64,000 bases of DNA from an uncultured Atopobiaceae bacterium. GTDB lineage: Bacteria > Actinomycetota > Coriobacteriia > Coriobacteriales > Atopobiaceae. The stretch covers positions 1 through 64,000 of the forward strand of contig CALULO010000008.1 in assembly GCA_944321515.1 (NCBI GenBank), written 5' to 3'. This document shows, piece after piece, positions 1 to 8,840 of the stretch. Position 1 is the stretch's first letter. The number at the start of each line of letters is the position of its first letter. The notes under the pieces are model-generated. The model saw only the letters and a program-made list of their open reading frames with translations. It was not told the DNA's origin and searched no databases. The position numbers and the translations under genes are program-made.

Positions 1-920
1 AACGTCACCGGCAGGCCCACCTCCACGCAGAAGTCGAGCACCTCGTAGAGCTCGTCGGCGTTCTCCAGCACGAGCTGGGTCAGCGTGCCAAACGCGACCT
101 TCTCGCCGTGGTAGTAGGCGTGGGTCTCCGGCATCGCGGTCATGCCGTTGTGGATGGCGTGCGCGCCGGCCAGGCCCGCCGACTCGAAGCCGAGGCCGGA
201 GAGCAGCGTGTTGGCCTCGATGACCTTCTCCACGGACTCGGTGCAGGCGCCGGCCTCCAGCGCGAGCTTGGCCTTGAGGCCGTCGGACATGAGCGTCTCG
301 TAGCAGAGGCGGGCGAGGGCCATCGCCGCGCTCGTGACGTGGCCGCCGGCGCAGGTAGTGGCGTCGGAGCGCATGCAGGCGCGGGCCTCGAAGTAGGTGG
401 CCAGGGCGTCGCCCATGCCGGAGACCGTCAGGCGCACCGGAGACTTGGCAATGACGTCGGTGTCCATGAGGACGAGGTTGGGGTTCTGCTTGAAGAACTG
501 GTACTCCTTGAACTGGCCGTCATCGGTGTAGATGACGGAGAGCGCTGAGCAGGGGGCGTCGGTCGCGGCGATCGTGGGGACGATCACCACCGGCGCGTCG
601 ACCGCGGAGGCGACGGCCTTGGCGGTGTCGAAGATCTTGCCGCCGCCGACGCCCACCACGACGTCGGTACCGGCGCCGCGGTAGACCTCGACGAGGCGGT
701 CGATCTCGGCCTGGGAGCACTCGCCGTTGAAGTTGTCGTAGGTGAGCGCAACGCCGGCCGCCTCGAGGCTGCCGGAGATGACGTCCCCGGATCGGCGCAG
801 GCCGCCGGCCGAGATGATGACGAGGGCGTGGGCGCCGTAGGCCTTGACGTACTCGCCGATCCTGGCGAGCTCGCCGGGGCCCTGGACGTACTTGGACGGG
901 CTGATGAAGATGCGTGCCAT
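1..920 (-). CDS. gldA: Glycerol dehydrogenase, 3' end beyond window
   Basis: NAD-dependent oxidation of glycerol to dihydroxyacetone, cytoplasmic, iron-type polyol dehydrogenase family. The visible 306 residues begin MARIFISPSKYV. The NAD-binding GGGK lies at residues 92-95 and the zinc ligands are Asp171, His254 and His271, at the positions expected for bacterial glycerol dehydrogenases. The family is about 365 residues, so roughly 60 C-terminal residues lie outside the window. The start is set by GAGAGGGG about 6 bases upstream of ATG. No downstream partner such as a dihydroxyacetone kinase is visible. Confidence 0.93.
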   Translation of the reverse strand, partial: MARIFISPSKYVQGPGELARIGEYVKAYGAHALVIISAGGLRRSGDVISGSLEAAGVALTYDNFNGECSQAEIDRLVEVYRGAGTDVVVGVGGGKIFDTAKAVASAVDAPVVIVPTIAATDAPCSALSVIYTDDGQFKEYQFFKQNPNLVLMDTDVIAKSPVRLTVSGMGDALATYFEARACMRSDATTCAGGHVTSAAMALARLCYETLMSDGLKAKLALEAGACTESVEKVIEANTLLSGLGFESAGLAGAHAIHNGMTAMPETHAYYHGEKVAFGTLTQLVLENADELYEVLDFCVEVGLPVT

Positions 921-1410
921 GCGGTTTCCCCTCTCAACGTTTCTGCGGACGTGGAGATGGTACCCAATGCGCAGGCGGGCCGCGGCCCCGCGCGACCGGA
1001 GGCTTGGTGAAGGCCCGCGAGCGACGGGGCTGCGGCCCCGAACGGCGCGGCGGCCCCGGAGGGCTCCGGCACGGCGCGATGGCTCAACCGAGCTTCTCGA
1101 CCATTTTCCTTGGGCCCGGCGCGCGCCGGAAGCTCAACCGAGCTCCTCGACCATTTTCTGAGGAAAAAACGCCAAATTCTGGTGCAAAACCTCGGCTGAG
1201 TCAGCGGAGCTCGAAGGGCGTGAGGCCAGACGCACGGGGCGAGAAGAACGTGGGGCCGGGAGGCGGGGCGAGAGGAACGCAGGCCCGGCGGCCCGGGCGC
1301 GAACCCGGCGCGCCGGCAGACAAGAACGCGGGGCCGCAGGCCCGCGCGGACATGAGAGTCACGCGCGAGCCCACGGCCCCGCGACACGGGCAAGATGCGA
1401 CGCCCCGGAG
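921..1410. other. 490-bp non-coding gap with repeats
   Basis: No gene with a plausible start is visible. The gap lies upstream of gldA and downstream of the EIIA gene, both on the minus strand, so it should hold the gldA promoter, but no clear -35/-10 pair was found. It holds a 27-bp direct repeat (1082-1108 and 1132-1158). It also holds one exact copy of the 12-mer GGCGAGAAGAAC (1238-1249) between CACG and CGTG, which can form a 4-bp stem. Two degenerate copies follow (near 1267 and 1317), in G+C-rich surroundings containing GGGGCCG-like strings. Confidence 0.6.
1082..1158. repeat. 27-bp direct repeat, two copies
   Basis: Copies at 1082-1108 and 1132-1158 differ at one base (GAGCTTCTCG versus GAGCTCCTCG). 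Both end in CGACCATTTTC and start exactly 50 bp apart. The second copy runs into TGAGGAAAAAACG, which recalls TTTTTTGAGGAAATG near 50395. Function unknown; a dispersed intergenic repeat is the simplest reading. Confidence 0.7.
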
Positions 1411-1974
1411 CTACTTCTTCGCCACGAGAAGCGGGTCGCCAATCTTGACGAGCGGCCGGCCGCCGAGCAGCGTGCTCGACTCGCCCACGTGGTCGATCTG
1501 CGAGAAGGCGTCCGGGTTGGAGATGACGCAGGCGACGACCTCGTCGTAGCCGGCGAGCTTGATGGCGTCCACGCTGAAGGTCATGAGCGGCTGGCCGGCC
1601 TTGACCTCGTCGTTGGACTCGACGAGGCGCTTGAAGCCCTTGCCGCCCATGTTGACCGTGCCGATGCCAATATGGATGAGGACCTCCATGCCGTCGGGGG
1701 TGGCGATGGCGATGGAGTGGTTGGTCACCGTGGTGGCGCCGATGCGGCCGGTGACCGGCGCATACAGAACGCCCTCGCCCACGGGCAGGATGCCGTAGCC
1801 CTCGCCGAGCAGGCCCGCGGAGATCACCTCGTCGTTGACCTCCTTGAGCCTCACGAGCACGCCGGAGACGGGCGCGTAGACGGTGTCGGAGCGCGTAGCG
1901 AAAGAGGCCTCGGGCGGCACCATCGTGCCGTCGGGAGAGATGAACGCGCTCTTGATCTTATCGAAAAGTCCCAT
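1411..1974 (-). CDS. PTS glucose-type EIIA (Crr-like)
   Basis: Stand-alone phosphocarrier that takes phosphate from HPr and passes it to an EIIB domain elsewhere in the genome. The 187 residues match a full single-domain EIIA of the glucose family. His86 (TNHSIAI) and His101 (VLIHIGIGTV) are the conserved pair, His101 being the expected phosphorylated residue. The start ATG has AGGAGGG 5 bases upstream. Longer in-frame readings run back over the neighbouring permease gene and have no ribosome site. No EIIBC gene is adjacent, so its sugar is unknown; it may also serve regulation. Confidence 0.92.
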   Translation of the reverse strand: MGLFDKIKSAFISPDGTMVPPEASFATRSDTVYAPVSGVLVRLKEVNDEVISAGLLGEGYGILPVGEGVLYAPVTGRIGATTVTNHSIAIATPDGMEVLIHIGIGTVNMGGKGFKRLVESNDEVKAGQPLMTFSVDAIKLAGYDEVVACVISNPDAFSQIDHVGESSTLLGGRPLVKIGDPLLVAKK

Positions 1975-2041
1975 GTCACCCTCCTGGTCGCAGTTCCATC
2001 CGTCTATGGTACCTACGTTTCCGGAACGTTTCGTCTTGGCG

Positions 2042-2055
2042 GGAAGCGCTTTCGG
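2042..2055. promoter_or_regulatory. Possible cre/LacI-type operator
   Basis: GGAAGCGCTTTCGG is a near-palindrome around GCGC. It resembles catabolite-responsive elements and LacI/GalR-family operators and lies about 70 bp upstream of the EIIA start. Purely a pattern match. Confidence 0.3.
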
Positions 2056-2159
2056 CCAGCGGTGCATAGGGAGCGGAGACGGGAGGCCGGGCCGGGCGCG
2101 ACAACGGGGCCGGGGGTCCCTCGCGCCGTCGCCCAGGACCCCCGGCCAGAGCGTGCCGC

Positions 2160-4277
2160 CTAGAGCCCGGCGGCGCGGCTCTCCGAGCGCACGACCATCG
2201 AGCGCGAGGTCAGGTACGTGACGAGGAAGTAGCCGCCGTAGAGCACCACCACGAAGCAGACCGTCCCCACGAGGGCCGTGCCGATCTGGAAGCCGGTCAG
2301 CAGCGCCACGATGTCGTTGATCACCGAGAGCGCCACGGCGGCGTGGGCCACGGCCACCACGAGCGGGAACAGGAAGTACACCCCCACCTGCGCAAGGAGC
2401 GCACGGCTGATGAGGCGCCGCTCGGCCCCGAGCTCGGCGAGCACCCGGTAGCGGCTCACGTTGTCGGCAGCCTCGGAGAGCTGCTGGAGCGCCAGCACCA
2501 TCGCGCAGCTCACGAGGAGCATGAAGCCGATGTAGATGGCCAGGTAGGTCACCGCCACGGTGGTGCCGGACGACTGCTCGAGAAGCCCCTGCGCGGTGGT
2601 GAGGTTCCACACCGGCCACGCGTCGAGCGTGGACCCGCCGCCCATGACGTCGTCGTAGGCGTCCTCGACCGCGGCGACGGCGCGGGGCTCCACCTCGGCA
2701 CGGTCCCCGTTGTACATGAGGTTCACGACGGTGCAGGTGGGAGAGGCGCCCGCGGGGAGCACGTCGTCCGCCACGACGAGCGCGCCCGAGACGGACCCGC
2801 CCGCCGGCATGTCCGAGAAGAGCATACTCACGATCGGGTCCTCGGCGAAGCGCAGCGTCCGCCCGCAGGCCTCGATCTCGGGGTTCTGCTCCGCCACGGC
2901 CTCCCAGAGCTCGTCCAGGGAGGAAAGGTCGTTCCAGAGCAGGCACTCGCCGTCCGCGAGCTCCACGCCCGGCTCCCCGGCCATCTCGCAGAGGGCGTTG
3001 TACTCGGAGACAGGGACGAGCGTGAGGGTCTGGGTGGTGTTGCCCTGGATCAGGGTCTGCATGGTCGCGTTGCCCGAGAAGTCCGTGTTGGCAAAGAGCT
3101 CCTCCACCGTGGTGTCCACGAGCGGGCTCCCGTCCGCGTCGTAAGCGTACTGGTTGACCTGCACCGCGTCGCGGAAGATCTCATCGTAGCCCGGGACGTC
3201 GGCGCGCAGGCGCGCGATGGCGTCGTAGCCGTCCGCGGCCGCCGGTCCCTCCTCGTGCTGCGAGGCGAGCCCCATGGGGTAGCTCACGAGCGACATGTCG
3301 TAGCGCGTCCCCGCGGCGAGGCTCTCGTTCATGCCCGTGGCCACCGAGAACCCCGTACACACGCCGCAGATGGCCACGAAGAGCATCGCGCAGACCAGCG
3401 AGATGGAGAGCCACGCCGTGTTGATGCGGCTGTTGAGCTGGCGCATCACGAACATGTTGAGGCCGGAGAGGTACAGGCGCGGGCTCGTCTGCACAAGGCG
3501 CAGCAGAAAGCCGGAGATGGAGAAAAAGAACAGCAGCGTCCCCACCGTGACGAGGCCCGTTGCCAGCGCGAAGTAGGGCCCCTCCTCCACCATGCCGTGC
3601 TCGATCAGCGTCTTGTACGCCACGCCGATGAGCGCCACGGACACGACGAAGAGCACCACGGAGAGCGGCAAGCTGCGCAGCTTGACCTTCTCGCTGACCC
3701 TGTCCGCGTTGATGAGGTCGATGAGCTTGTAGCGGCTCACGGTGGTGACGTTGAAGACGAGCGTCACGAGGAAGATCCCCGCGAAGCACGCCACCGTGTT
3801 CGCGCACGCCGTGAGCGAGAAGGCAAAGACGAAGCCCTTGATCGTGGCCTCGAAGAGGCGCGCCGTCACGTACATCATGACCTGCGAGAGCGCGATCCCC
3901 AGCACGAGGCCCACCGCCAGCGCGACCACGCCCACCGCGAGTGTCTCGACCACCACGATGGTCGAGACGTGCCGCACGTCCATGCCGAGCGTGAGGTAGA
4001 TGCCGAACTCCCGCTTGCGGCGCCGGATGAGGAAGCGGTTTGCGTAGACCACGAGAAAGCCCAGGATGACGACTATGAACACGGACACGCCGCCGAGTAT
4101 GTCCGAGAGCGCCTCGACCATGCGCCGCTCGTCCTCGGCCATCTGGATCACGGCCGCCTGGTCGGTGATGGAGCCGAAGGCGTAGAACACGCACACGCCG
4201 AAGGCAAGGGTCAAGAAGAAGATCGAGAAGTCGCGGAAGGACTTCCGGACGTTGCCGAGCGCGATCTTAGCGTACAT
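2160..4277 (-). CDS. FtsX-type ABC permease (BceB-like)
   Basis: Membrane subunit of an antimicrobial-peptide resistance or sensing ABC transporter. About 705 residues, as in the BceB family: paired transmembrane segments in the N-terminal half (for example FFLTLAFGVCVFYAFG and VFIVVILGFLVVYA), a large hydrophilic region in the middle (roughly residues 310-600), and more membrane segments at the C-terminus. The ATG at 4277 has GGAGGGGAGGG upstream and overlaps the end of the ATPase gene by 11 bp, which implies translational coupling. It is the last gene of a response regulator, kinase, ATPase, permease set. The peptide it handles cannot be read from sequence. Confidence 0.88.
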   Translation of the reverse strand: MYAKIALGNVRKSFRDFSIFFLTLAFGVCVFYAFGSITDQAAVIQMAEDERRMVEALSDILGGVSVFIVVILGFLVVYANRFLIRRRKREFGIYLTLGMDVRHVSTIVVVETLAVGVVALAVGLVLGIALSQVMMYVTARLFEATIKGFVFAFSLTACANTVACFAGIFLVTLVFNVTTVSRYKLIDLINADRVSEKVKLRSLPLSVVLFVVSVALIGVAYKTLIEHGMVEEGPYFALATGLVTVGTLLFFFSISGFLLRLVQTSPRLYLSGLNMFVMRQLNSRINTAWLSISLVCAMLFVAICGVCTGFSVATGMNESLAAGTRYDMSLVSYPMGLASQHEEGPAAADGYDAIARLRADVPGYDEIFRDAVQVNQYAYDADGSPLVDTTVEELFANTDFSGNATMQTLIQGNTTQTLTLVPVSEYNALCEMAGEPGVELADGECLLWNDLSSLDELWEAVAEQNPEIEACGRTLRFAEDPIVSMLFSDMPAGGSVSGALVVADDVLPAGASPTCTVVNLMYNGDRAEVEPRAVAAVEDAYDDVMGGGSTLDAWPVWNLTTAQGLLEQSSGTTVAVTYLAIYIGFMLLVSCAMVLALQQLSEAADNVSRYRVLAELGAERRLISRALLAQVGVYFLFPLVVAVAHAAVALSVINDIVALLTGFQIGTALVGTVCFVVVLYGGYFLVTYLTSRSMVVRSESRAAGL

Positions 4278-5073
4278 CTGCGCCCTCCCCTCCAAGGAAG
4301 GAGACGACGTCCATGATCTCGTCGAAGAAGGCCTTGCGCGTCTTGGAGCCGCGGACGATCTCGTTGAAGATGCGGCCGTCCTTGAGGAAGAGGGCGCGGC
4401 GAGAGTAGCTTGCGGCAAACGAGTCGTGCGTGACCATGATGATCGTGGCCCCGTCGGCGTTCAGCGCCTCGAGGCTCTCCAGGAGGCGGCGAGAGTTCTT
4501 GGAGTCGAGCGCGCCGGTGGGCTCGTCTGCCAGCACCAGCGACGGGTTGGTCACGATGGCGCGGGCCGCGGCCACGCGCTGCTTCTGGCCGCCGGACATC
4601 TGGTGGGGGAACTTGTCCAGCACGTCGGCCACGCCGAGGCGCGCGGCGACCTGCTCCACGCGGGCGGGCACCTCGCGGGCCGGGGCGTGGTTGATGGTGA
4701 GCGCCAGGGCGATGTTCTCCCGCGCGGTGAGCGTGTCGAGCAGGTTGGAGTCCTGGAAGACGAAGCCGAGCCGCTCGCGGCGGAAGCGCGAGAGCTGGCC
4801 CGAGCGCAGCGACGTGATGTCCTGCCCGTCCACGAGGATGTGGCCGGAGGTGGGCCGGTCGATCGTGGAGATGCAGTTGAGCAGCGTGGTCTTGCCCGAG
4901 CCCGACGGCCCCATGATGGCGATGTACTCGCCCGGGGCGACGTCAAAGGAGACGTCGTCGAGCGCGCGGGTGACGTTGGTGCGGCTGCCGTAGAGCTTGT
5001 CGACGCCCTGACAGGAGAGCACCGGGCGCGCGGAGGCCGCGGCGGCGTCGGGACGAACGTGGGAAGGTGCCAT
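4267..5073 (-). CDS. ABC transporter ATPase (BceA-like)
   Basis: ATP-hydrolysing subunit partnered with the FtsX-type permease that overlaps its 3' end. Walker A GPSGSGKT at residues 55-62, Q-loop in FVFQDSNLL, signature MSGGQKQR, Walker B LVLADEP followed by TGALDS, and the switch histidine in MVTHD. The chosen start MAPSHVRPD has AGGAG 7 bases upstream; an upstream in-frame ATG at 5139 lacks a ribosome site. Lantibiotic/bacitracin (MacB/BceA-type) class. Confidence 0.92.
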   Translation of the reverse strand: MAPSHVRPDAAAASARPVLSCQGVDKLYGSRTNVTRALDDVSFDVAPGEYIAIMGPSGSGKTTLLNCISTIDRPTSGHILVDGQDITSLRSGQLSRFRRERLGFVFQDSNLLDTLTARENIALALTINHAPAREVPARVEQVAARLGVADVLDKFPHQMSGGQKQRVAAARAIVTNPSLVLADEPTGALDSKNSRRLLESLEALNADGATIIMVTHDSFAASYSRRALFLKDGRIFNEIVRGSKTRKAFFDEIMDVVSFLGGEGADVR

Positions 5074-5205
5074 GAGGGCTCCTCTCGTCTGTGGGATGCG
5101 TACGAGGCCATAGTCCTTCTCGCCGCCTCGGGACGCCATCGCGCCGGCTTACCGGCGGCTTAAGCTTTCGTAAGGTTGGCCGCGACGCGCCCGTCAGCCC
5201 CGGCG

Positions 5206-5217
5206 GGCGAGAAGAAC
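5206..5217 (+). repeat. 12-mer GGCGAGAAGAAC
   Basis: Exact non-coding copy directly 3' of the sensor-kinase gene. The core CGAGAAGAA is flanked by GGG and CCC, so a 3-bp stem can close it. A related string (CTTCTCGCC, 5116-5124) lies 90 bp away in the same gap. Confidence 0.8.
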
Positions 5218-5218
5218 C

Positions 5219-6250
5219 CTAGGCCCGCTCGACCATGTCCGGGAAGGCGAGGAAGACCGACGTGCCGACGCCCTCCTCAGACTCCAGCCAGACCTCCACG
5301 CCCATCTTCCGGCAGAGCTCGCGCACCAGGTAGAGCCCGATGCCGGTGGAGCGAGCGAAGCGGCGGCCGTTCTCGCCGGTGAAGCCCTTGTCGAAGACGC
5401 GGCCCACGTCCGCGGCCGGGACGCCGATGCCGTCGTCGTGGATCTCCAGCTGCGTGGACCAGGCGTCGAGGCCGGTCTCGCGGCGCGTGGCCGCTATCCG
5501 CACGTGGCCCTGCTCCCCGTCCGCGCGACGGTACTTCGCAGCGTTGACGAGCACCTGGCCGACCACGAAGGAGAGCCACTTGGGATCGGCGTGGACGCAC
5601 GCGTCCAGCCCCTCAAGCTCGGGCGTCACCCGCGCGTCGATGAGGGCGCGGGCCTTGTGGCGCAGGGCGTCGCGGACCACGTCGTCGAGCACGACCTCGC
5701 GGATCTGGAAGTCGCGGTCGAGCGAGGTGGAACGGGAGTAGTAGAGCGCCTGCTCCACGTAGCCCTCCACGGCGTCGACCTCGGCGTCGATGGCGTCCAC
5801 GGCTGGCGACGGGTTGTTCTTGGCGATGAGGCGCGCCGCCGCGATGGGCGTCTTGATCTCGTGGACCCAGGTCTCCACGTACTCGCGGTACTCGCGCTCG
5901 CGGCGGCGGGCGTCGGCGATGCGGTCGCGCATGGACCTGGACTCGCGGTCGAGCGCGTCAAAGAAGAGCCCGGCCTCCAGCAGCCTCGGGCGCTCCACGA
6001 GCTCGGTGGCCAGGTAGGACTGCCCGCCGAGGGCGTCGATCGTCTCGGAGAGCTGCCGGTAGAAGCCGCGGCGGTGCAGCCAGTCCAGCACCAGGGCGAA
6101 CGCCGCCGTCAGGGCCAGGACCGCACAGACAAAGGTCACGACCGAGGCCTCGACGCCGTAGACGCTCATGGCCAGTGCCACGAACGCCAGCGCGAGCGCC
6201 CGCACGGCCAGCGGGGCCACGCGGTCAGAGAGATACGCCAGGAAGCTCAC
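5219..6250 (-). CDS. Intramembrane-sensing histidine kinase (BceS-like)
   Basis: Sensor kinase of the resistance module. 343 residues with two N-terminal membrane segments (about 14-31 and 37-57) separated by only a few residues, so there is no extracellular sensor domain. That is the layout of BceS-type kinases, which sense through their ABC partner. The H-box is WVHEIKTP with His130; the ATP-binding part shows VNAAKY, DDGIGVP and STGIGLYLV. The GTG start at 6250 is the first with a ribosome site (GGGAGG) close by. The 12-mer GGCGAGAAGAAC lies between that site and the start codon. Confidence 0.9.
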   Translation of the reverse strand: MSFLAYLSDRVAPLAVRALALAFVALAMSVYGVEASVVTFVCAVLALTAAFALVLDWLHRRGFYRQLSETIDALGGQSYLATELVERPRLLEAGLFFDALDRESRSMRDRIADARRREREYREYVETWVHEIKTPIAAARLIAKNNPSPAVDAIDAEVDAVEGYVEQALYYSRSTSLDRDFQIREVVLDDVVRDALRHKARALIDARVTPELEGLDACVHADPKWLSFVVGQVLVNAAKYRRADGEQGHVRIAATRRETGLDAWSTQLEIHDDGIGVPAADVGRVFDKGFTGENGRRFARSTGIGLYLVRELCRKMGVEVWLESEEGVGTSVFLAFPDMVERA

Positions 6251-6262
6251 GTTCTTCTCGCC
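6251..6262 (-). repeat. 12-mer GGCGAGAAGAAC in the leader of the kinase gene
   Basis: Exact copy abutting the GTG start of the kinase gene, between its GGGAGG and the start codon. One of the few copies without a clear flanking stem. Confidence 0.75.
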
Positions 6263-6426
6263 CTCCCTCGGGTCGTTTGGCGCGGGCGGGCCCGCGCGGG
6301 GTCGCCCCGTGACGGCGGGGCGCGTCGAGCTGGCCCGCGGCGGCCCACGGTGGCGTGGCGTCACACGGGCCACGGGGGCATGGCGGCCCTCAGGGGCCCG
6401 GGGCCGTGCAACGGAGTCCGGAGCCG

Positions 6427-7098
6427 CTACTCCACCAGGTAGCCCATGCCGCGCTTGGTGCGCACGAAGTCCTCCACGCCGACCTTTGCGAGCGTGGCGC
6501 GCAGGTGGCTGACGTTGACCGTGAGCGTGTTGTCGTCCACGAACTCGTCGGAGGCCCAGAGCTCCTCCTGGATGCGCTGGCGGCTCACCACCGCGCCCGC
6601 GTTGCGCATGAGCAGCGCGAGGATCTTGAGCTCGTTCTTGGTGAGCTCCGCGGTCTGGCCGCCCACCGTGACGCGGCAGCGGGCCGTGTCCAGCGTGACG
6701 CCGCCGTGGCTGATCTCGGCCGCTGCGGCGCCCTCCCCGTAGCTGCGCTTGAGCACGGACGCCACGTGGGCCAGGAGCACCTGGTCGTTGTAGGGCTTGG
6801 GCACGAAGTCGTCCGCGCCGAGCGAGAGCGTGAGCAGCTCGTCCATGTCGTTGTCGCGCGAGGTGACCACGATGATGGGCACGGGGCTCCTGCGGCGGAC
6901 CTCGCGGCAGACGTACTGGCCGTCGACGCCCGGCAGGTTGAGGTCAAGCAGGACGAGGTCGGGCGCGGCCTCCAGAACCTGCGCGGCCACGTCGTCGAAG
7001 CTCGTGAGCGCGAGGGCCTCGTAGCCGTTGCGCGTGAGCAGGACGCAGAGCTCTTCCCTGATGTGGGCGTCGTCCTCAACCACGAGGAGCCGTCTCAT
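6427..7098 (-). CDS. OmpR-family response regulator (BceR-like)
   Basis: Receiver domain with phospho-acceptor Asp52 (LLDLNLPG), the acidic pair in VVEDD and Lys in PKPYND, then a winged-helix DNA-binding domain ending FVRTKRGMGYLVE. 223 residues, normal for the family. First gene of the minus-strand set that continues with kinase, ATPase and permease; the 176-bp gap to the kinase is larger than usual. GGGAGG upstream fixes the ATG. It likely activates its own ABC genes in response to an antimicrobial peptide. Confidence 0.92.
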   Translation of the reverse strand: MRRLLVVEDDAHIREELCVLLTRNGYEALALTSFDDVAAQVLEAAPDLVLLDLNLPGVDGQYVCREVRRRSPVPIIVVTSRDNDMDELLTLSLGADDFVPKPYNDQVLLAHVASVLKRSYGEGAAAAEISHGGVTLDTARCRVTVGGQTAELTKNELKILALLMRNAGAVVSRQRIQEELWASDEFVDDNTLTVNVSHLRATLAKVGVEDFVRTKRGMGYLVE

Positions 7099-7260
7099 AT
7101 GCGTTGCCTCCCTCTTGCGCTGGTCGCGGGCCCGTCGGGCCGCGTGTCGGTGAGCAGCAGGCCCGGCCGCCTTGACTGGTCAGGGTAGCACACGCGTGCG
7201 ACGCGGGGGTGCGGGGGGCTCGCCGCACGGGCCGGGCCCAGACGGCGTTCCCGGCTAACA

Positions 7261-7334
7261 AACCTTGGTTTTTCTCGCCAGAAAACCAAGGTTATGAGAA
7301 CAACCTTGGTTTTTAGCTACAATAAACCAAGGTT
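7261..7334. promoter_or_regulatory. Twin 33-bp inverted-repeat operators upstream of fic
   Basis: Two inverted repeats of identical architecture: AACCTTGGTTT, 11-nt spacer, AAACCAAGGTT at 7261-7293, and the same arms and spacing at 7302-7334. The repeats start 41 bp apart, close to four helical turns. The spacer of the second holds TACAAT (7318-7323), a good -10 box for the fic gene, so a bound protein would block the promoter. The spacer of the first holds TTTCTCGCCAG, a near-copy of the 12-mer found across the window. Confidence 0.8.
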
Positions 7335-7353
7335 GTCGAGAGGAACGGTGCAC

Positions 7354-8640
7354 ATGGGCGTCTATGAGACCGCTTACTGGCTGTCCGATACGTGGGGCAT
7401 GAGCAGGCGAGAGGCCCGAAGCGGGGCGTATCACCCCTACCGCCCCGACCTCATCTCAGCGCGAGAGTTCACCCTCTCCCCGCAGGCGATCTCGGCAGTG
7501 TCACGTGCGGAGTCCGCCGTCCGGCGGCTTAACGAGTCAACGACGCACCTCACCAACACGGAGCCCTTGGCTCGCCTCATCCTGCGCTCGGAGGCCCTTG
7601 CCTCATCGAGAATCGAGGGGCTTGAGATGCCCGCCGGAAGGCTTCTTGAATACGAGGCGCTTGACGAGCTGGGCGTCTCGCATCGACTTGACGGCACGGA
7701 GGCAGCGGTCATCGGCAACATTCGCGCAATGAGCGAGAGCGTCGAGCGACTCTCGAAGTTGGCGCGCGTCAGCGTGGAGGACCTGTGCGAGATAAACCGT
7801 CGCCTGCTCGAGAACACCGACATGGCCGAGTACGCGGGAAGGCTCCGCTCTGAACAGAACTGGATCGGGGGAAACAGGGTCAACCCGCTCGATGCCGCCT
7901 ATGTCCCGCCAAGGCCCGAGCTGGTACCCGAGCTCATGGCCGATCTTACCGCGTTCTGCACCCACTCCGAGCTGCCCCCGCTTGCCGTGGCGGCCATCGC
8001 TCACGCGCAGCTTGAGACCATCCACCCCTTCCCAGACGGCAACGGGCGCACGGGACGCACCCTCGTTCACGTACTGCTTCGTCAAAGAGGGCTTGCGCCG
8101 CACGTCATCCCGCCCGTCTCGCTTGTCCTGGCTACGGACCGCAGGCGCTACACCGCAAACCTCGCCGCGTTCAGGACCGACGACGAGAGCGCGGCCGGAC
8201 AGTCCCTCGACGCGGCAATCAGCGACTGGATGGTGTACTTCTCGGGGGCCTGCCTTGTGGCCTGCGAGCGAGCGGAGGCCTTTGAGCAGGTTATTTGCTC
8301 TATCCAGGACAGGTGGCGAGAGACTTTGCAGCCGCGTGCCAACTCCGCGGCAAGCCTGCTCATCGACGCGCTCCCAAGCACGCCGGTGGTAAGCGTTGAG
8401 TCCGCAGCCCGGCTTACGGGGCGCAGCCGCGAAGCCGCGCGGCAGGCGGTCAACGCCCTTGCGGCTGCAGGCATTCTCCATCAGAGCGCCAAGAACCGAA
8501 AGAGCAACATCTACGCGGCGCGCGACATCCTCGACGCGTTTACCTCCTACGAGCGCGCGCTCGCGGCCCCAGGGGGTAACACGGCCGTAGAGCAGCCCGT
8601 GCGCCCCGTGCCCCAGCGCATCCCGCGGAAGAGGCGCTAA
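7354..8640 (+). CDS. Fic-domain AMP-transferase with winged-helix C-terminus
   Basis: Transfers AMP from ATP to a protein target. 428 residues. The Fic motif HPFPDGNGRTGR lies at 224-235. The inhibitory motif SSRIEG at 84-89, with Glu88, lies N-terminal to the Fic core, so it is an autoinhibited enzyme of the SoFic-like class rather than a bare toxin. The C-terminal part (about 345-428) looks like a winged helix (SAARLTGRSREAARQAVNAL), as in Fic proteins that bind DNA. The ATG at 7354 follows GAGAGGA. An earlier ATG at 7294 would start inside the operator repeats and lacks a ribosome site. Its own DNA-binding tail may recognise the twin repeats. No antitoxin gene is adjacent. Confidence 0.9.
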   Translation: MGVYETAYWLSDTWGMSRREARSGAYHPYRPDLISAREFTLSPQAISAVSRAESAVRRLNESTTHLTNTEPLARLILRSEALASSRIEGLEMPAGRLLEYEALDELGVSHRLDGTEAAVIGNIRAMSESVERLSKLARVSVEDLCEINRRLLENTDMAEYAGRLRSEQNWIGGNRVNPLDAAYVPPRPELVPELMADLTAFCTHSELPPLAVAAIAHAQLETIHPFPDGNGRTGRTLVHVLLRQRGLAPHVIPPVSLVLATDRRRYTANLAAFRTDDESAAGQSLDAAISDWMVYFSGACLVACERAEAFEQVICSIQDRWRETLQPRANSAASLLIDALPSTPVVSVESAARLTGRSREAARQAVNALAAAGILHQSAKNRKSNIYAARDILDAFTSYERALAAPGGNTAVEQPVRPVPQRIPRKRR

Positions 8641-8644
8641 CGCC

Positions 8645-8721
8645 GGCGAGAAGAGCCGGGGCCGGCCCGCACGCCCGGCCCGGCCGTGCGGCCCGTCTGC
8701 AGGCCCCGGGTTCTTCTCGCC
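8645..8721. repeat. Large inverted repeat carrying two 12-mer copies
   Basis: The left arm begins GGCGAGAAGAGCC and continues GGGGCC. The right arm GGCCCCGG runs into TTCTTCTCGCC (exact 12-mer complement at 8710-8721). The arms pair over about 19 bases with one bulge. A second G+C-rich stem (CCGCACG/CGTGCGG) lies inside. It sits just after fic and may end transcription, but there is no T-run. Confidence 0.75.
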
Positions 8722-8840
8722 ACGTGCGTCAGTGGGTCGTTACCGCTCGCCGGAACGCGGCGGGACCGCCGTGGCCGCGCGCCTATCATGAGAAAGCTAC
8801 ACGCCTTGAAGAGCAGAGACTCGAGGCAGGAAGGCCGCCC

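Noticed and set aside
1411..2946. EIIA fused to a long N-terminal extension
   Set aside because: The extension is out-of-frame read of the permease gene. The internal ATG at 1974 has AGGAGGG and gives a normal EIIA.
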